In this document: positions 44,582 through 54,521 of the stretch, piece after piece | Position numbering within the stretch: the first letter of the stretch is position 1 | Layout: each line of letters starts with the position of its first letter | NCBI RefSeq assembly: GCF_963675585.1 | Contig: NZ_OY776414.1 | Location: 351,001-415,000, forward strand | DNA length: 64,000 nt | From: an uncultured Draconibacterium sp. | GTDB lineage: Bacteria > Bacteroidota > Bacteroidia > Bacteroidales > Prolixibacteraceae | Direction: 5' to 3' | Translations under genes and position numbers: made by a program | The notes under the pieces: model-generated | What the model was told of the DNA's origin: nothing | What the model saw: the letters and a program-made list of their open reading frames with translations, nothing else | Database searches by the model: none

Positions 44582-44632
44582 GGTACCGGGAAACTAATAA
44601 TTACAGGATACAATCGTTCCGTAGCAGGGGCG
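44582..44632 (+). repeat. Imperfect direct repeat right of dinD
   Basis: GGTACCGGGAAACTAAT through GATACAATCGTTCCGTAGCA and GGGGCG, the partner of 43449-43498. Confidence 0.65.
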
Positions 44633-44659
44633 CCTATTGTATGAAGAATTTTTATGCCC

Positions 44660-45535
44660 TTAGTTCAACCTTCGTCGAAACTCCGAAGGATTTACACCCA
44701 CCTTCTTCTTAAAAATCAAACTGAAATAATGTATGGTTTGAAAGCCCAGCTCCAAACTAATTTCTTTTACACTTTTATCGGTGGATACAAGCAACTCTTT
44801 TGCACGGATGATACGAAGTTGAAGATGATACTGCCCAGGAGAAACACCGGTGTATTTTTTAAACATCTTCCGAAAATAGGAATAACCCACATTGTATTGC
44901 TGTGCCAGTTCTTCCAGGTCAATCTCTTTTTCAACATTTTTACGCATTAAAAACCGCACCTCTTCAATTACCTTTGCAATTTGTTTTCCCGAAAATCCTT
45001 TCCTTTTCTCAATGGATAGAATGTAGCCCAAAAGTTTTACAACCATGCCCGAAGCAATTTGCTGAAAGCCGGGACGTTCTTTTTCAACCAGATCGAATAT
45101 TTTTAGGTAGGTATCAATTATTTCTTCTTTTATGCCACAGTGTATAACCGGTTGCGTGGGTGAGAACGCCGGATTTTTTAGCAGATCTTCTGCAATTCTG
45201 CCTTTAAAACCAACGTAGTTTTCAACCCAGCCCGTTTTTTTTGTTGGGCGGTAGCGGTGCCACTGGTTGGGGTATATAAAAATAATACTACCCGGTTTTA
45301 CCTGAAATTTGCCGTAACTGTTTTCGAATGTACCGCTGCCTTCGGTAATGTAGTTTAATTGAAATTCGTGTAGTACACGTCCGGTTTCCCATTCAAAATA
45401 ATATTCCGACGGATGTTCTCTGGGGGGATACAAAGTGCCTGACTTAATAATTGCCGAACCGGCGACATTCAAATATAAACCCCAATTTATATCTTCCTCA
45501 GCACATGTAAGATATTTAAAATATTCCTTGTTCAT
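44660..45535 (-). CDS. AraC-family regulator of the rhamnose genes
   Basis: 291 aa. An N-terminal AraC-type cupin sensor domain (residues about 20-160: FELNYITEGSGTFENSYGKFQVKPGSIIFIYPNQWHRYRP is within its core) is followed by two C-terminal helix-turn-helix motifs (LAQQYNVGYSYFRKMFKKYTGVSPGQYH and VKEISLELGFQTIHYFSLIFKKKVG). It is divergent from rhaT with a 118-bp gap, so it most likely activates rhaT-rhaM-rhaA in response to L-rhamnose. The inducer is inferred from the neighbours. Confidence 0.85.
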   Translation of the reverse strand: MNKEYFKYLTCAEEDINWGLYLNVAGSAIIKSGTLYPPREHPSEYYFEWETGRVLHEFQLNYITEGSGTFENSYGKFQVKPGSIIFIYPNQWHRYRPTKKTGWVENYVGFKGRIAEDLLKNPAFSPTQPVIHCGIKEEIIDTYLKIFDLVEKERPGFQQIASGMVVKLLGYILSIEKRKGFSGKQIAKVIEEVRFLMRKNVEKEIDLEELAQQYNVGYSYFRKMFKKYTGVSPGQYHLQLRIIRAKELLVSTDKSVKEISLELGFQTIHYFSLIFKKKVGVNPSEFRRRLN

Positions 45536-45653
45536 TTCTGTGTCAAAAAATATAAATTATTTGCCAAATAATGTATTGTTTTCACTAAAAAATGCCAATA
45601 TTTTTGAAATCTAATTTGAATCAATAAAACTTTAAAACTTAAAAGTCAACAGT

Positions 45654-46754
45654 ATGAATGCAATTCTTGGAATTATCTTTCACTCTTTGGGGGGTGCGTC
45701 ATCGGGTAGTTGGTATATGCCCTACAATCTGGTAAGGCAGTGGCGATGGGAAATTTACTGGATCGTAGGAGGTCTTTTTTCGTGGTTGTTTATGCCATTT
45801 ATAGCAGCAGTAATAACCTCTCCCGGATGGCAGGATATTCTATCGGTGACTGATCCCTCAACCATTCGTCTAACCTATATCCTCGGTGTGTTGTGGGGCA
45901 TAGGCGGACTAACTTACGGTTTGGGAATTCGCTATTTAGGAATGTCCTTGGGTAATTCAGTATTGCTTGGAATTACTTCATTGGTAGGGTCTTTAGGTTT
46001 ACCAATTCTTCGTAATGTGGGTGGTTTAGCTGAAATTCTACCGGCCGGAGATTCCTTTACCGATATGCTGGCAACTCTTAGTGGACAAATTGTTTTGTTA
46101 GGGATACTTGTGCTAATGGTTGGGATTATTTTATGTGGCAAAGCCGGCCTGATGAAAGATAAAGAAATTGCAAAAACGAATGAGGGTGTAAACAGCGAAT
46201 TTAAATTGACAACTGGTTTAATCATTGCCGTGATTTCTGGAATTCTGAGCGCGTTTTTTAGCTTCGGAATTGATGCCGGAAAAGAGATGGGAGAAGCCGT
46301 TCGTGAGATTGCTGTTACAAATGATTTTGCCTTTGTAAGCGATGGTAAATATCTGTTTGAGAACAATATTATCTTTTTGGTTATTCTATGGGGTGGTTTA
46401 ACCACCAATTTAGTATGGTCTGTAGCTTTAATCATTAAAAATAAAACGGGTGGTGATTTAATTGATAAAAAAACGCCATTACTAAAGAATTATTTGTTTT
46501 GTGCATTGGCCGGAACTACATGGTTTTTGCAATTTTTCTTTTACGGAATGGGAGAGACAAAAATTGGGAATGGTGCCAGTTCATGGATTCTTCATATGTC
46601 CACAATTATTCTTACTGCTAACTTTTGGGGATTTTATCGTAAAGAATGGGCAGGTGTTGCCAAAAAAACCAGAACCACTATTTTGCTTGGAATTGGTTTG
46701 ATTTTACTATCGGTAATTATTATGGGTATTGCTAAAGCCGATTTCGTAAACTAA
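45654..46754 (+). CDS. rhaT: L-rhamnose/proton symporter
   Basis: 366 aa with about ten membrane segments. It opens IIFHSLGGASSGSWYMPYNLVRQWRWEIYWIVGGLFSW, the RhaT signature (family: GG...GS.Y.P...V..W.WE..W). Later comes AGTTWFLQFFFYGMGETKIG and SSWILHMSTIILTANFWGF. It imports L-rhamnose across the inner membrane. It is the first gene of the operon, followed by rhaM after 11 bp, with the divergent AraC regulator upstream. Confidence 0.95.
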   Translation: MNAILGIIFHSLGGASSGSWYMPYNLVRQWRWEIYWIVGGLFSWLFMPFIAAVITSPGWQDILSVTDPSTIRLTYILGVLWGIGGLTYGLGIRYLGMSLGNSVLLGITSLVGSLGLPILRNVGGLAEILPAGDSFTDMLATLSGQIVLLGILVLMVGIILCGKAGLMKDKEIAKTNEGVNSEFKLTTGLIIAVISGILSAFFSFGIDAGKEMGEAVREIAVTNDFAFVSDGKYLFENNIIFLVILWGGLTTNLVWSVALIIKNKTGGDLIDKKTPLLKNYLFCALAGTTWFLQFFFYGMGETKIGNGASSWILHMSTIILTANFWGFYRKEWAGVAKKTRTTILLGIGLILLSVIIMGIAKADFVN

Positions 46755-46765
46755 AAAGATTATTC

Positions 46766-47080
46766 ATGCAACGTTTAGCATTTAAAATGACCCTTAACGA
46801 AGGGCAAAAAGAGGTATATAAAAAGCGTCATAACGAGCTATGGCCGGAGTTGAAACAACTTTTAAAAGAGGCAGGTATAAGTGAGTATTCAATCTTTCTG
46901 GATGAAGAAACCAATACGCTGTTTGCATTTCAGAAGGTAAGCGGAGCCGGAGGTTCGCAAGATTTGGGTAAAACCGATATTGTGAAAAAATGGTGGGCTT
47001 TTATGAGCGATATCATGCAAACCAATGCTGATAATTCGCCGGTTTCGGTGGAGCTGGAAGAAGTATTTTATATGGAATAA
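46766..47080 (+). CDS. rhaM: L-rhamnose mutarotase
   Basis: 104 aa, full length. AFKMTLNEGQKEVYKKRHNELWPELKQLLKEAGISEYSIFLDEE contains the active-site His and conserved Trp-Pro. WWAFMSDIMQTN follows. It speeds alpha/beta interconversion of rhamnose so that the isomerase gets the right anomer. It sits between transporter and isomerase with gaps of 11 and 21 bp, so all three are one operon. Confidence 0.95.
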   Translation: MQRLAFKMTLNEGQKEVYKKRHNELWPELKQLLKEAGISEYSIFLDEETNTLFAFQKVSGAGGSQDLGKTDIVKKWWAFMSDIMQTNADNSPVSVELEEVFYME

Positions 47081-47101
47081 ATCAGAAATAAAACAATAAA
47101 A

Positions 47102-48361
47102 ATGAGTGAATTAATTAAAAAGGCATACGAAATTGCCAAGGAGCAATACGCAGCAATTGGTGTTGATACCGATGCAGCAATTGCAAAAATGAAGGATGTA
47201 AATATTTCGTTACACTGTTGGCAAACCGATGATGTATCAGGAACCGAAAATCCAGATGGACAATTGTCTGGTGGTATTCAGGCAACAGGTAACTATCCCG
47301 GGAAAGCACGTAATGCCTCTGAAATTATGGCTGACTTAGAAAAAGTAATGTCATTACTTCCGGGCAAGCAACGTTTAAACTTACATGCTTTGTACGGAGA
47401 TTTCTCTGAAGGTATGGTTGACCGCGATGCTATTGGCATTAAACAGTTTCAAGCCTGGATTGACTGGTGTAAAGCGCAAGGTATCGGCCTCGATTTTAAC
47501 GGATCTTTCTTCTCTCACCCCAAAGCAGATAGTGGATTCACCTTATCTTCAAAAGACGAAGAAATTCGCAAATTCTGGGTTGAGCACCTGAAGCGTTCAC
47601 GTGAAATTGCAAATGAAATTGGAAAGCAATTAGGAACACCTTGTGTATTGAACACCTGGATTCCTGATGGATCGAAAGATACACCAATCGATCGTAATGG
47701 TATGCGTGCACAGCTTACAAAATCACTCGACGAAGGTTTTGAGCAGGAGTTCCCTAAAGAACATATGAAAGATGCTGTGGAATCTAAAGTTTTCGGTATT
47801 GGTGCTGAGACTATGACTGTAGGTTCGCACGATTACTACTTAGGATATGCTATCAAGAACAACAAAATGATCTGTTTAGATAATGGTCACTTCCACCCAA
47901 CAGAAGTAGTAGGCGATAAAATTTCTTCTTGTCTGCAGTTTGTTGACGAAGTATTACTTCATGTAACTCGTCCTGTACGTTGGGATTCTGACCACGTAGT
48001 AACACTAAACGAAGAAGTACAAACAATTGCTTCTGAAATTGTACGTAACGATTTTCTGGATAGGGTAAATATTGGCCTCGATTTCTTTGATGCTTCTATA
48101 AATCGTATTGGTGCGTATGTTGTTGGAACCCGTGCCGCACAAAAAGCATTTTTAATTGCTGGTTTAGAGCCAACCAAAGAAATTATTAAACTGGAAGAAG
48201 CCGGTAAAAACTTCGAACGTTTGGCCATGTTGGAAGAACTGAAAACCATGCCATTTGCTGCAGTTTGGGATTATTACTGTTTGCAGGAAGGTGTACCTAC
48301 CGGTAGCAATTACATTGCAGAAGTTCAAAAATACGAGAACGAAGTTTTAGCAAAAAGATAG
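47102..48361 (+). CDS. rhaA: L-rhamnose isomerase
   Basis: 419 aa TIM barrel. KDVNISLHCWQTDDVSG near the N-terminus is typical. LNLHALYGDF, IGLDFNGSFFSHPKADSGFTLSS and CLDNGHFHPTEVV carry metal and substrate residues. VRWDSDHVV and RIGAYVVGTRAAQKA follow. It converts L-rhamnose to L-rhamnulose. Codon use is more biased than in the neighbours, fitting high expression. Rhamnulokinase and aldolase genes are not in this window. A terminator follows at 48438. Confidence 0.96.
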   Translation: MSELIKKAYEIAKEQYAAIGVDTDAAIAKMKDVNISLHCWQTDDVSGTENPDGQLSGGIQATGNYPGKARNASEIMADLEKVMSLLPGKQRLNLHALYGDFSEGMVDRDAIGIKQFQAWIDWCKAQGIGLDFNGSFFSHPKADSGFTLSSKDEEIRKFWVEHLKRSREIANEIGKQLGTPCVLNTWIPDGSKDTPIDRNGMRAQLTKSLDEGFEQEFPKEHMKDAVESKVFGIGAETMTVGSHDYYLGYAIKNNKMICLDNGHFHPTEVVGDKISSCLQFVDEVLLHVTRPVRWDSDHVVTLNEEVQTIASEIVRNDFLDRVNIGLDFFDASINRIGAYVVGTRAAQKAFLIAGLEPTKEIIKLEEAGKNFERLAMLEELKTMPFAAVWDYYCLQEGVPTGSNYIAEVQKYENEVLAKR

Positions 48362-48437
48362 TTTTGGTAATTAGATATTTTAGTGTGAAAATTCAGTTTT
48401 AGAGCTAAGGAAACTTAGCTTTAAAGGATGATTATTG

Positions 48438-48467
48438 AAGAGCTGCCACATTTGTGGTGGCTCTTTT
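48438..48467 (+). terminator. Terminator after rhaA
   Basis: AAGAGCTGCCACA and TGTGGTGGCTCTT pair around a short loop and are followed by a T-rich stretch. Confidence 0.8.
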
Positions 48468-48469
48468 GT

Positions 48470-49101
48470 TGATCACTACAATAATCTGGTGGACTTTCAG
48501 TTTTAAAGCAAAAATTTTAGCCACTCTTATGGGAGGAAAATATAAATTCATCATCGAATATATTGTTTAAGACAGTACGTTCTTTCCTGCCGGAAGCATT
48601 CATCCCGATTGAATCGGGACGAATCAGAAAGATCAAGGCTTCTTTTGTCCTTCACGCATCATCTTTACAAAACCTAACTTCGGGCGGGTGATCTTCTCAC
48701 ACATTCGAAGCTACCCGCTCTCAGTAAGGCTTTGTTTTGATTCAGCGCTCGACCAAAAGAGGCCGACTCACGATCTGATGGTATAAAATATTGCATGGTT
48801 TGTAGCCCGCAAGTCCGCCTTCAGGAAAATGCGTTAAGAAATTTTGGGAATGTAGCGTTAAAAAAGAAAAGCTGTTTGACACTGACCGGAAGAATGGAGT
48901 GTCGGTGGAGTTCTTTTCTTTTAGTGGAGTTCCTAAAATTTTAGCAATTTTCATGTAAGCGGTGGCATTTTTGCTAACTTTTTTTGCTACAGAAAAAAGT
49001 CAGTCGCAGCGAAGCGAGAAAAATGGTTTAAGTAGTGAATTGATAATTCGTCCACCTGAATTTCAATGTGATCCTCTTTTATTTAATATCGTTCAGAAGT
49101 T
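48470..49101. other. Gene-free region with degenerate repeat sequence
   Basis: About 630 bp between rhaA and the V-ATPase operon. There is a small palindrome (CATCCCGATTGAATCGGGACG, 48601-48621). A stop-free minus frame at 48742-48954 has low-complexity content and no start or promoter support. I see no domain in it and read it as dispersed repeat sequence. GAAAAAAGTCAGTCGCAGCG near 48992 has the look of another genome repeat. Confidence 0.5.
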
Positions 49102-49575
<474 letters not shown>

Positions 49576-49606
49576 TTATTTGTTCATTTTCAATGTTTTC
49601 CCTCAA

Positions 49607-51397
49607 TTATTTCTTAAATGGGATATATTCTTTTCCGCCGCCTTTAAAACCTGCATTTTTATAAAACTCGACAAAGGTTAAACGCATGGGGTGAACAAAC
49701 GATCCCAACGAAGAAATGAGTATGTTCAGTGTGTGCCCGAGAATAAGAAAAACGGCAAAGAAAACCGGGCCCAGTATTTTTGATGAACCTAAAATCTGTA
49801 ATCCAATGTCGTTAATTACAAAGCCTAAAATGGCACTTGAAAGTCCGAGTGCAAACAAGCGGATGTAGGATAATAAATCGCCAAAAATACCGGTAACTGT
49901 GGAATAGATGTCCCAAATTCCTTTTCCAATTCGAGCGAACACGTTTACGCCCGGATCGCTGAAAAAAAGCACAAAAAATCCGCCGGCACCAAGAATCATG
50001 TACAAAATGGTTGTATTTGGCTGAATAAGTTTAACACGAACAAGCAGGAAATAGGCTACACTGCCGATAAGAATGGTTAGCCACCCTAAAGTTGCCAATG
50101 CATATCGGAATCCAAATTGTTTTGCCTGGTTTGCAGCTTTTATAAATAGTCCGAACAGAATTTGCACGCCACCCAGGAACAAGGCCAGGCTGAACATTTT
50201 ATCAGGATCTAAAAAAAGGTTACGCAGATTGTTGGTAAACGGAAGTTCCGTTTCGATTAAATTTATACCAAACAAAGTACCCGAAATTGCACCAAAAAGG
50301 ATGGTCGCCAAACCTAAAAACTGGATTAAAGTAAGGTACGGTTTTACTTGTTTTGCGGCTTTAATCTTATAAATACCGGCACCAATTAAAAACAAAAGTC
50401 CGTAGCCTGCATCGCCAAGACAAAAACCAAAAAACAACATAAAAAACGGCGCAAAAAATACGGTTAAGTCCAATTCTGCATAATTGGGCAGCGAGAACAT
50501 GGAGCCAATGGGTTCAAATAGTTTGCTAAACCGGTTGTTTTTTAAGAGCACCGGAATATCGTCGTCCGGTGTGGCTCTTTGAGAAAGATATACAACACTG
50601 CTGGTATCCAAAAACCGGTTAAGAGCCAGATTTTTGGATTTTGGCACCCAGCCTTCAAGTAGCATTAATTTATTGTCGGCTTGTTTTTGGGTATTTTCAA
50701 TTACAGCTTCAAACTTAATTTCATCAATCAGTTTTGCTTTGTATTCTTTTAATTTCGGAATGGAATTGGCCGCGAATTTATCAAAATCCAATTCGATGGT
50801 TTCAATGGCCTTTTCAAGCCCGGTTATTTGTTCTTTTAGTTTTGAGCAGGGCGTTTCCGGTAATTTTATTTCTTCCGCTTCAATCTCAAAAGCAGAACTG
50901 CCGGTTTTTACAAGTACCAAAAGAACCTGGTTTCCTTGTTCCGAAAGAAGTACCAAAGGCAAATCTTCCAATACTATTTCTGTGTATTGCTTCTTGCTTA
51001 TGGCGTAGAACTGAAAATGTATGTTTTGTTGTTTTAGCCGGTCGATTAACTCCGGTGAAAAGTCTCCCCACGGAAGTGCTTTTTCGTACTGTTTACTGGT
51101 TTCTTCCAATTTTGACTCAAGCTGTTCCAGTTCTTTCTGCTTTTGAATAATGGTTTCAATGATTTCCTTTTCGTTGGCTGTATTTTCTGGCGCAGTCAGT
51201 TCTGTTTCACGTTTTGACAGGAAGAGTATTGTGTTTTCGCATGCGCTTACCTGTGCATATTTTTGCTCCAACTCAGCTGAATACTGTACTTCTTTTTGTG
51301 CCACATGAACTACTCCCAGTTCCTGTAACTCTTTCAGGAATGACAAGTATTCTGTGTGGAATACCAAAAAGGAATATTTTAGCATGGGCACAATCAT
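49607..51397 (-). CDS. atpI: V-type ATP synthase subunit I (stator)
   Basis: 596 aa. The N-terminal half is a cytosolic helical arm with coiled coils (residues about 70-120 and 205-260). The C-terminal half (from about residue 310) has seven or eight membrane helices beginning FFAPFFMLFFGFCLGDAGYGLLF. Conserved sequence follows in GIFGDLLSYIRLFALGLSSAIL, which carries the arginine that faces the ring. It overlaps subunit D by 4 bp. The neighbouring K gene supplies the ring. Confidence 0.93.
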   Translation of the reverse strand: MIVPMLKYSFLVFHTEYLSFLKELQELGVVHVAQKEVQYSAELEQKYAQVSACENTILFLSKRETELTAPENTANEKEIIETIIQKQKELEQLESKLEETSKQYEKALPWGDFSPELIDRLKQQNIHFQFYAISKKQYTEIVLEDLPLVLLSEQGNQVLLVLVKTGSSAFEIEAEEIKLPETPCSKLKEQITGLEKAIETIELDFDKFAANSIPKLKEYKAKLIDEIKFEAVIENTQKQADNKLMLLEGWVPKSKNLALNRFLDTSSVVYLSQRATPDDDIPVLLKNNRFSKLFEPIGSMFSLPNYAELDLTVFFAPFFMLFFGFCLGDAGYGLLFLIGAGIYKIKAAKQVKPYLTLIQFLGLATILFGAISGTLFGINLIETELPFTNNLRNLFLDPDKMFSLALFLGGVQILFGLFIKAANQAKQFGFRYALATLGWLTILIGSVAYFLLVRVKLIQPNTTILYMILGAGGFFVLFFSDPGVNVFARIGKGIWDIYSTVTGIFGDLLSYIRLFALGLSSAILGFVINDIGLQILGSSKILGPVFFAVFLILGHTLNILISSLGSFVHPMRLTFVEFYKNAGFKGGGKEYIPFKK

Positions 51398-51999
51398 CCG
51401 ATCGTTTCTTTTTGTTTTTGCTGGCGTTTTTTTACAATTTTTTGAGCCGATTTGGAAAGGTTTTCTTCATCTTCCAAAAAGCGTTTTATTTTTCTGATGG
51501 CGTCTTGATACCCAGGAATCTGAACCTTTTCGTACAAATTAACTTTCTGAGTTGTCTTTCTCCGGGCATGGTCGAGCAACAGCATTTTCCTGTTAAAAAT
51601 TTCTTTCTCGATAACAATCATTGCCAGTTCTTTTACATATTCAATGCCTTGCGGAAACCATTTGGGCTGCTCAAAAAGGCTGAATTTAGGTTCGTTAAAA
51701 AAGATTTCATTCAGTATTGGAATCGATACTCCGGCTATTTTTTTCGACGATGTTTTTACCTCACTAATGGTTAAAAGCTTCGGAATATATTCGTTCCATA
51801 ATCCCATCGATTTGGTATTTGAACTTATCTTTTGAGCTACTTCTCTCTCCAGTTCAAAAGTCTTGTCTTTGGCCTTTTTTACTTCCAAACGCAGCGCTGC
51901 CTCCTTGTTTTTTAGTGTAGGAAGTGCCTTCAGTCTTATCTTTAACTGCTTGTTCAGACTTTGAAGTGCTGTTTTATTGTATTGAAATTTTATCGTCAA
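51394..51999 (-). CDS. atpD: V-type ATP synthase subunit D (central stalk)
   Basis: 201 aa, mostly a long antiparallel coiled coil. It opens IKFQYNKTALQSLNKQLKIRLKALPTLKNKEAALR and ends ARRKTTQKVNLYEKVQIPG plus a basic tail. Subunit D forms the rotating shaft in the A3B3 head. The order is B, USP, D, I, K; subunit F, its usual partner, is not found. Confidence 0.92.
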   Translation of the reverse strand: MTIKFQYNKTALQSLNKQLKIRLKALPTLKNKEAALRLEVKKAKDKTFELEREVAQKISSNTKSMGLWNEYIPKLLTISEVKTSSKKIAGVSIPILNEIFFNEPKFSLFEQPKWFPQGIEYVKELAMIVIEKEIFNRKMLLLDHARRKTTQKVNLYEKVQIPGYQDAIRKIKRFLEDEENLSKSAQKIVKKRQQKQKETIG

Positions 52000-52045
52000 A
52001 TTCTTTCATTTTTACATGTTAAGTCGCTATTCATTTAAAACCTGA

Positions 52046-53164
52046 TTAAATCGGGAAAATTAACACGGGAACTTTTTCGGTGGTAACCAGTTGTGCCGAT
52101 AAATCGGAGTGGAACAATTTGTAAAATGCCGAATGTTTTACTTTTGAAATGGAGATAATATCAATGTCGTTGGCTTTTATAAAATCGTCGAAGCCTTTGA
52201 TAATGTTTTCGCTTTCAAAGAGTACGCATTTAATGTTATGCTCGCTGTAATTCTGATCAAGCATTTTGTTTAGTTCTTCCACCTTTTCCTGGTGATGCGG
52301 ATCATCTTGCAGATCGATGTGAACGCAATGAATCTTTTTATCGAATTCTTTTAAAATATCCAAAAGCTTATTTAGTGAGGAATTATCGGAATCATAAAAG
52401 TTGGTGGCGTACATCACATTTATCTTTTCTTTGCCTTTAAACGAAGCTGATTCAGGAACTGTCAATACCGGATATTGTGTATTTTCAATCACCTTCAACA
52501 AGGTTTTCCCATAAAATTCGCCATCCTCACTTTTTTGGGTGTTGGCACCCATAACAATTACGTTTGGCTCGTAGCGCTTGCAAGCATCTGTAATTACATT
52601 TACGGGAGTTCCCTTTAGCATTCGGTAATGTATTTTAACGTTGTCAAGAATTTCCTTTGGAATTTGTTTTTGCAGTTTTCTACTAAAATTTACCAATTTA
52701 AGTTGTGCTTTCTGAAATGCTTCTTCCAGCTCCATTCTTACATGTTTTTCCCACGATGCCGTATGTTTATCGGGTTCATTAAAAGTGGGATCGGTATACA
52801 CATAAAGCAGTTTAACCTCGGCCTTGGTTTTTTTAGCCAGACTAAATGCGTAGCGGCACAATTCAATACAATCTTCGCTAAGTTTTACCGGAACCAGTAT
52901 TTTTCGTAAGTCTGTAAAGCCGATATCCTCTTTTATTTTGTCGAGGTCATAATCTTTATGAATTCGCAAAAGAATTTGAATTGCTTTTTCTGTTTCCTTT
53001 GCTTTTACCTTTAACAAGACCTCATTGGGATTGTATTTATCACTTTTCGATAAATTTTCGTTGGTGAAAAATACTTCTATTCCGTTCGATTCCAGTTTGT
53101 CTTTCACAAAACTGCCAAGATTGTGTGTTTTAATTCTCAATAGTGTAATTAATTGATTTTCCAT
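52046..53164 (-). CDS. Tandem universal stress protein embedded in the V-ATPase operon
   Basis: 372 aa. Residues 1-70 resemble a small signal-transducing domain (LITLLRIKTHNLGSFVKDKLESNGIEVFF; DUF2007-like). Two USP domains follow, the first at about 85-230 (RKILVPVKLSEDCIELCRYA; VIVMGANTQKSEDGEFYGKTLLKVIENTQYPVLTVPE) and the second at about 240-372 (INVMYATNFYDSDN). It lies between subunits B and D. It may link energy status to the enzyme, but that is inference. Confidence 0.8.
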   Translation of the reverse strand: MENQLITLLRIKTHNLGSFVKDKLESNGIEVFFTNENLSKSDKYNPNEVLLKVKAKETEKAIQILLRIHKDYDLDKIKEDIGFTDLRKILVPVKLSEDCIELCRYAFSLAKKTKAEVKLLYVYTDPTFNEPDKHTASWEKHVRMELEEAFQKAQLKLVNFSRKLQKQIPKEILDNVKIHYRMLKGTPVNVITDACKRYEPNVIVMGANTQKSEDGEFYGKTLLKVIENTQYPVLTVPESASFKGKEKINVMYATNFYDSDNSSLNKLLDILKEFDKKIHCVHIDLQDDPHHQEKVEELNKMLDQNYSEHNIKCVLFESENIIKGFDDFIKANDIDIISISKVKHSAFYKLFHSDLSAQLVTTEKVPVLIFPI

Positions 53165-53188
53165 GACTTGTTCGTTTTTTGGTTAATC

Positions 53189-54511
53189 TCAATTTTGATT
53201 TCCGTATTTTTCAACCATTGCAGCTTTAATGCCCGTTTCGGCAAGCGTAAAATATTTGTTGAAAAGTTTCCATGCAGTGTCGATCATTGCGTCAATTTCA
53301 ATATTGATGTCAATTGCCAACAATTTTTCAGAGTATTCTTTTGCAAAACTTATTGTGCGTATATCGTAATCGGTGAGATCAAAGCCGTTTTCTATCTTGG
53401 TTTTGGCATTGGCAGCATCGGCATAAAGCCGGATTGCCGTATTCATTACATGCGGGTGATCTTCGCGCGTTTTTTTACCAATTACCAGCTGTTTTAAACG
53501 CGACAGACTTCTAAACGGATCAATGATAACTTTACCAATATCGGTGTCTTTTCGCAGAAATAACTGTCCTTCGGTAATGTAGCCGGTGTTGTCGGGGATG
53601 GCGTGTGTAATGTCGCCACCCGAAAGTGTTGTAACCGCAATTATGGTGATGGAACCACCGGCCGGAAACTGAACCGCCTTTTCGTAGAGTTTTGCTAAAT
53701 CGCTGTACAACGAGCCGGGCATGCTGTCTTTCGATGGAATTTGGTCCATGCGATTGGATACGATACTCAGTGCATCGGCATAAAGTGTCATGTCGGTTAA
53801 AAGAACCAGAACACTTTGATTTTTTTCGGCAGCAAAATATTCTGCAGCTGTTAAGGCCATGTCGGGAACTAAAAGTCGTTCAACAGGTGGATTTTCTGTA
53901 GTATTTACAAAACTGATGATTCGGTCGATGGCTCCTGCATTTTCAAATACATTTTTAAAATACAGGTAATCGTCGTTTGTAATTCCCATGCCGCCAAGAA
54001 TGATTTTATCGGCTTTGGCACGAAGCGCAACCATGGCCATAACCTGATTGTAAGGTTGATCGGGATCGGCAAAAAATGGAATTTTCTGCCCGGTTACCAA
54101 TGTGTTGTTTAAGTCGATTCCGGCAATACCTGTTGCAATTAGTTCCGAGGGTTGTTTGCGTCGTACCGGATTTACCGAAGGGCCTCCAATTTCTACCAGT
54201 TTTCCGTCAACTTCCGGACCACCATCAATGGGATGTCCATAGGCATTAAAAAACCGGCCGCTTAATTCGTCGCTGACCGCAAGCTGTGGAGCGTGCCCCA
54301 GAAACACAACCTCTGCATTGGTTGGAATACCTTCCGTGCCGGAAAAAATTTGTAAGGTTACCAGGTCTCCCTCAATTTTTACGACTTGAGCCAAACGATC
54401 GTTTACCAGCGCCATTTCTTCGTTACCTATTCCACTGGCATGCAACGTGCAAGTCGCCTTTGTTATTTGGTCAATTTTTATATGTATCTTTTGAAAAGCT
54501 GTGGTTTCCAT
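53189..54511 (-). CDS. atpB: V-type ATP synthase subunit B (non-catalytic)
   Basis: 440 aa from the ATG at 54511 (METTAFQKIHIKIDQITKA). An earlier start at 54544 would overlap subunit A and is less likely. The head domains contain SGRFFNAYGHPIDGGPEV, and the loop GQKIPFFADPDQPYNQ replaces a P-loop, as expected for the non-catalytic subunit. TIIAVTTLSGGDITHAIPDNTGYITEGQ follows. It forms the A3B3 hexamer with subunit A, encoded just upstream with a 10-bp gap. Confidence 0.95.
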   Translation of the reverse strand: METTAFQKIHIKIDQITKATCTLHASGIGNEEMALVNDRLAQVVKIEGDLVTLQIFSGTEGIPTNAEVVFLGHAPQLAVSDELSGRFFNAYGHPIDGGPEVDGKLVEIGGPSVNPVRRKQPSELIATGIAGIDLNNTLVTGQKIPFFADPDQPYNQVMAMVALRAKADKIILGGMGITNDDYLYFKNVFENAGAIDRIISFVNTTENPPVERLLVPDMALTAAEYFAAEKNQSVLVLLTDMTLYADALSIVSNRMDQIPSKDSMPGSLYSDLAKLYEKAVQFPAGGSITIIAVTTLSGGDITHAIPDNTGYITEGQLFLRKDTDIGKVIIDPFRSLSRLKQLVIGKKTREDHPHVMNTAIRLYADAANAKTKIENGFDLTDYDIRTISFAKEYSEKLLAIDINIEIDAMIDTAWKLFNKYFTLAETGIKAAMVEKYGNQN

Positions 54512-54521
54512 TCTTTTGATT

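Noticed and set aside
37224-44632. Integrative island using tRNA-Arg as attachment site
   Set aside because: No integrase gene and no second copy of the tRNA 3' end was seen downstream; the accessory genes look like separate acquisitions.
48742-48954. 70-aa minus-strand ORF near the V-ATPase operon
   Set aside because: Low-complexity Ser/Phe-rich sequence in a region that looks like dispersed repeats; no promoter box or partner.
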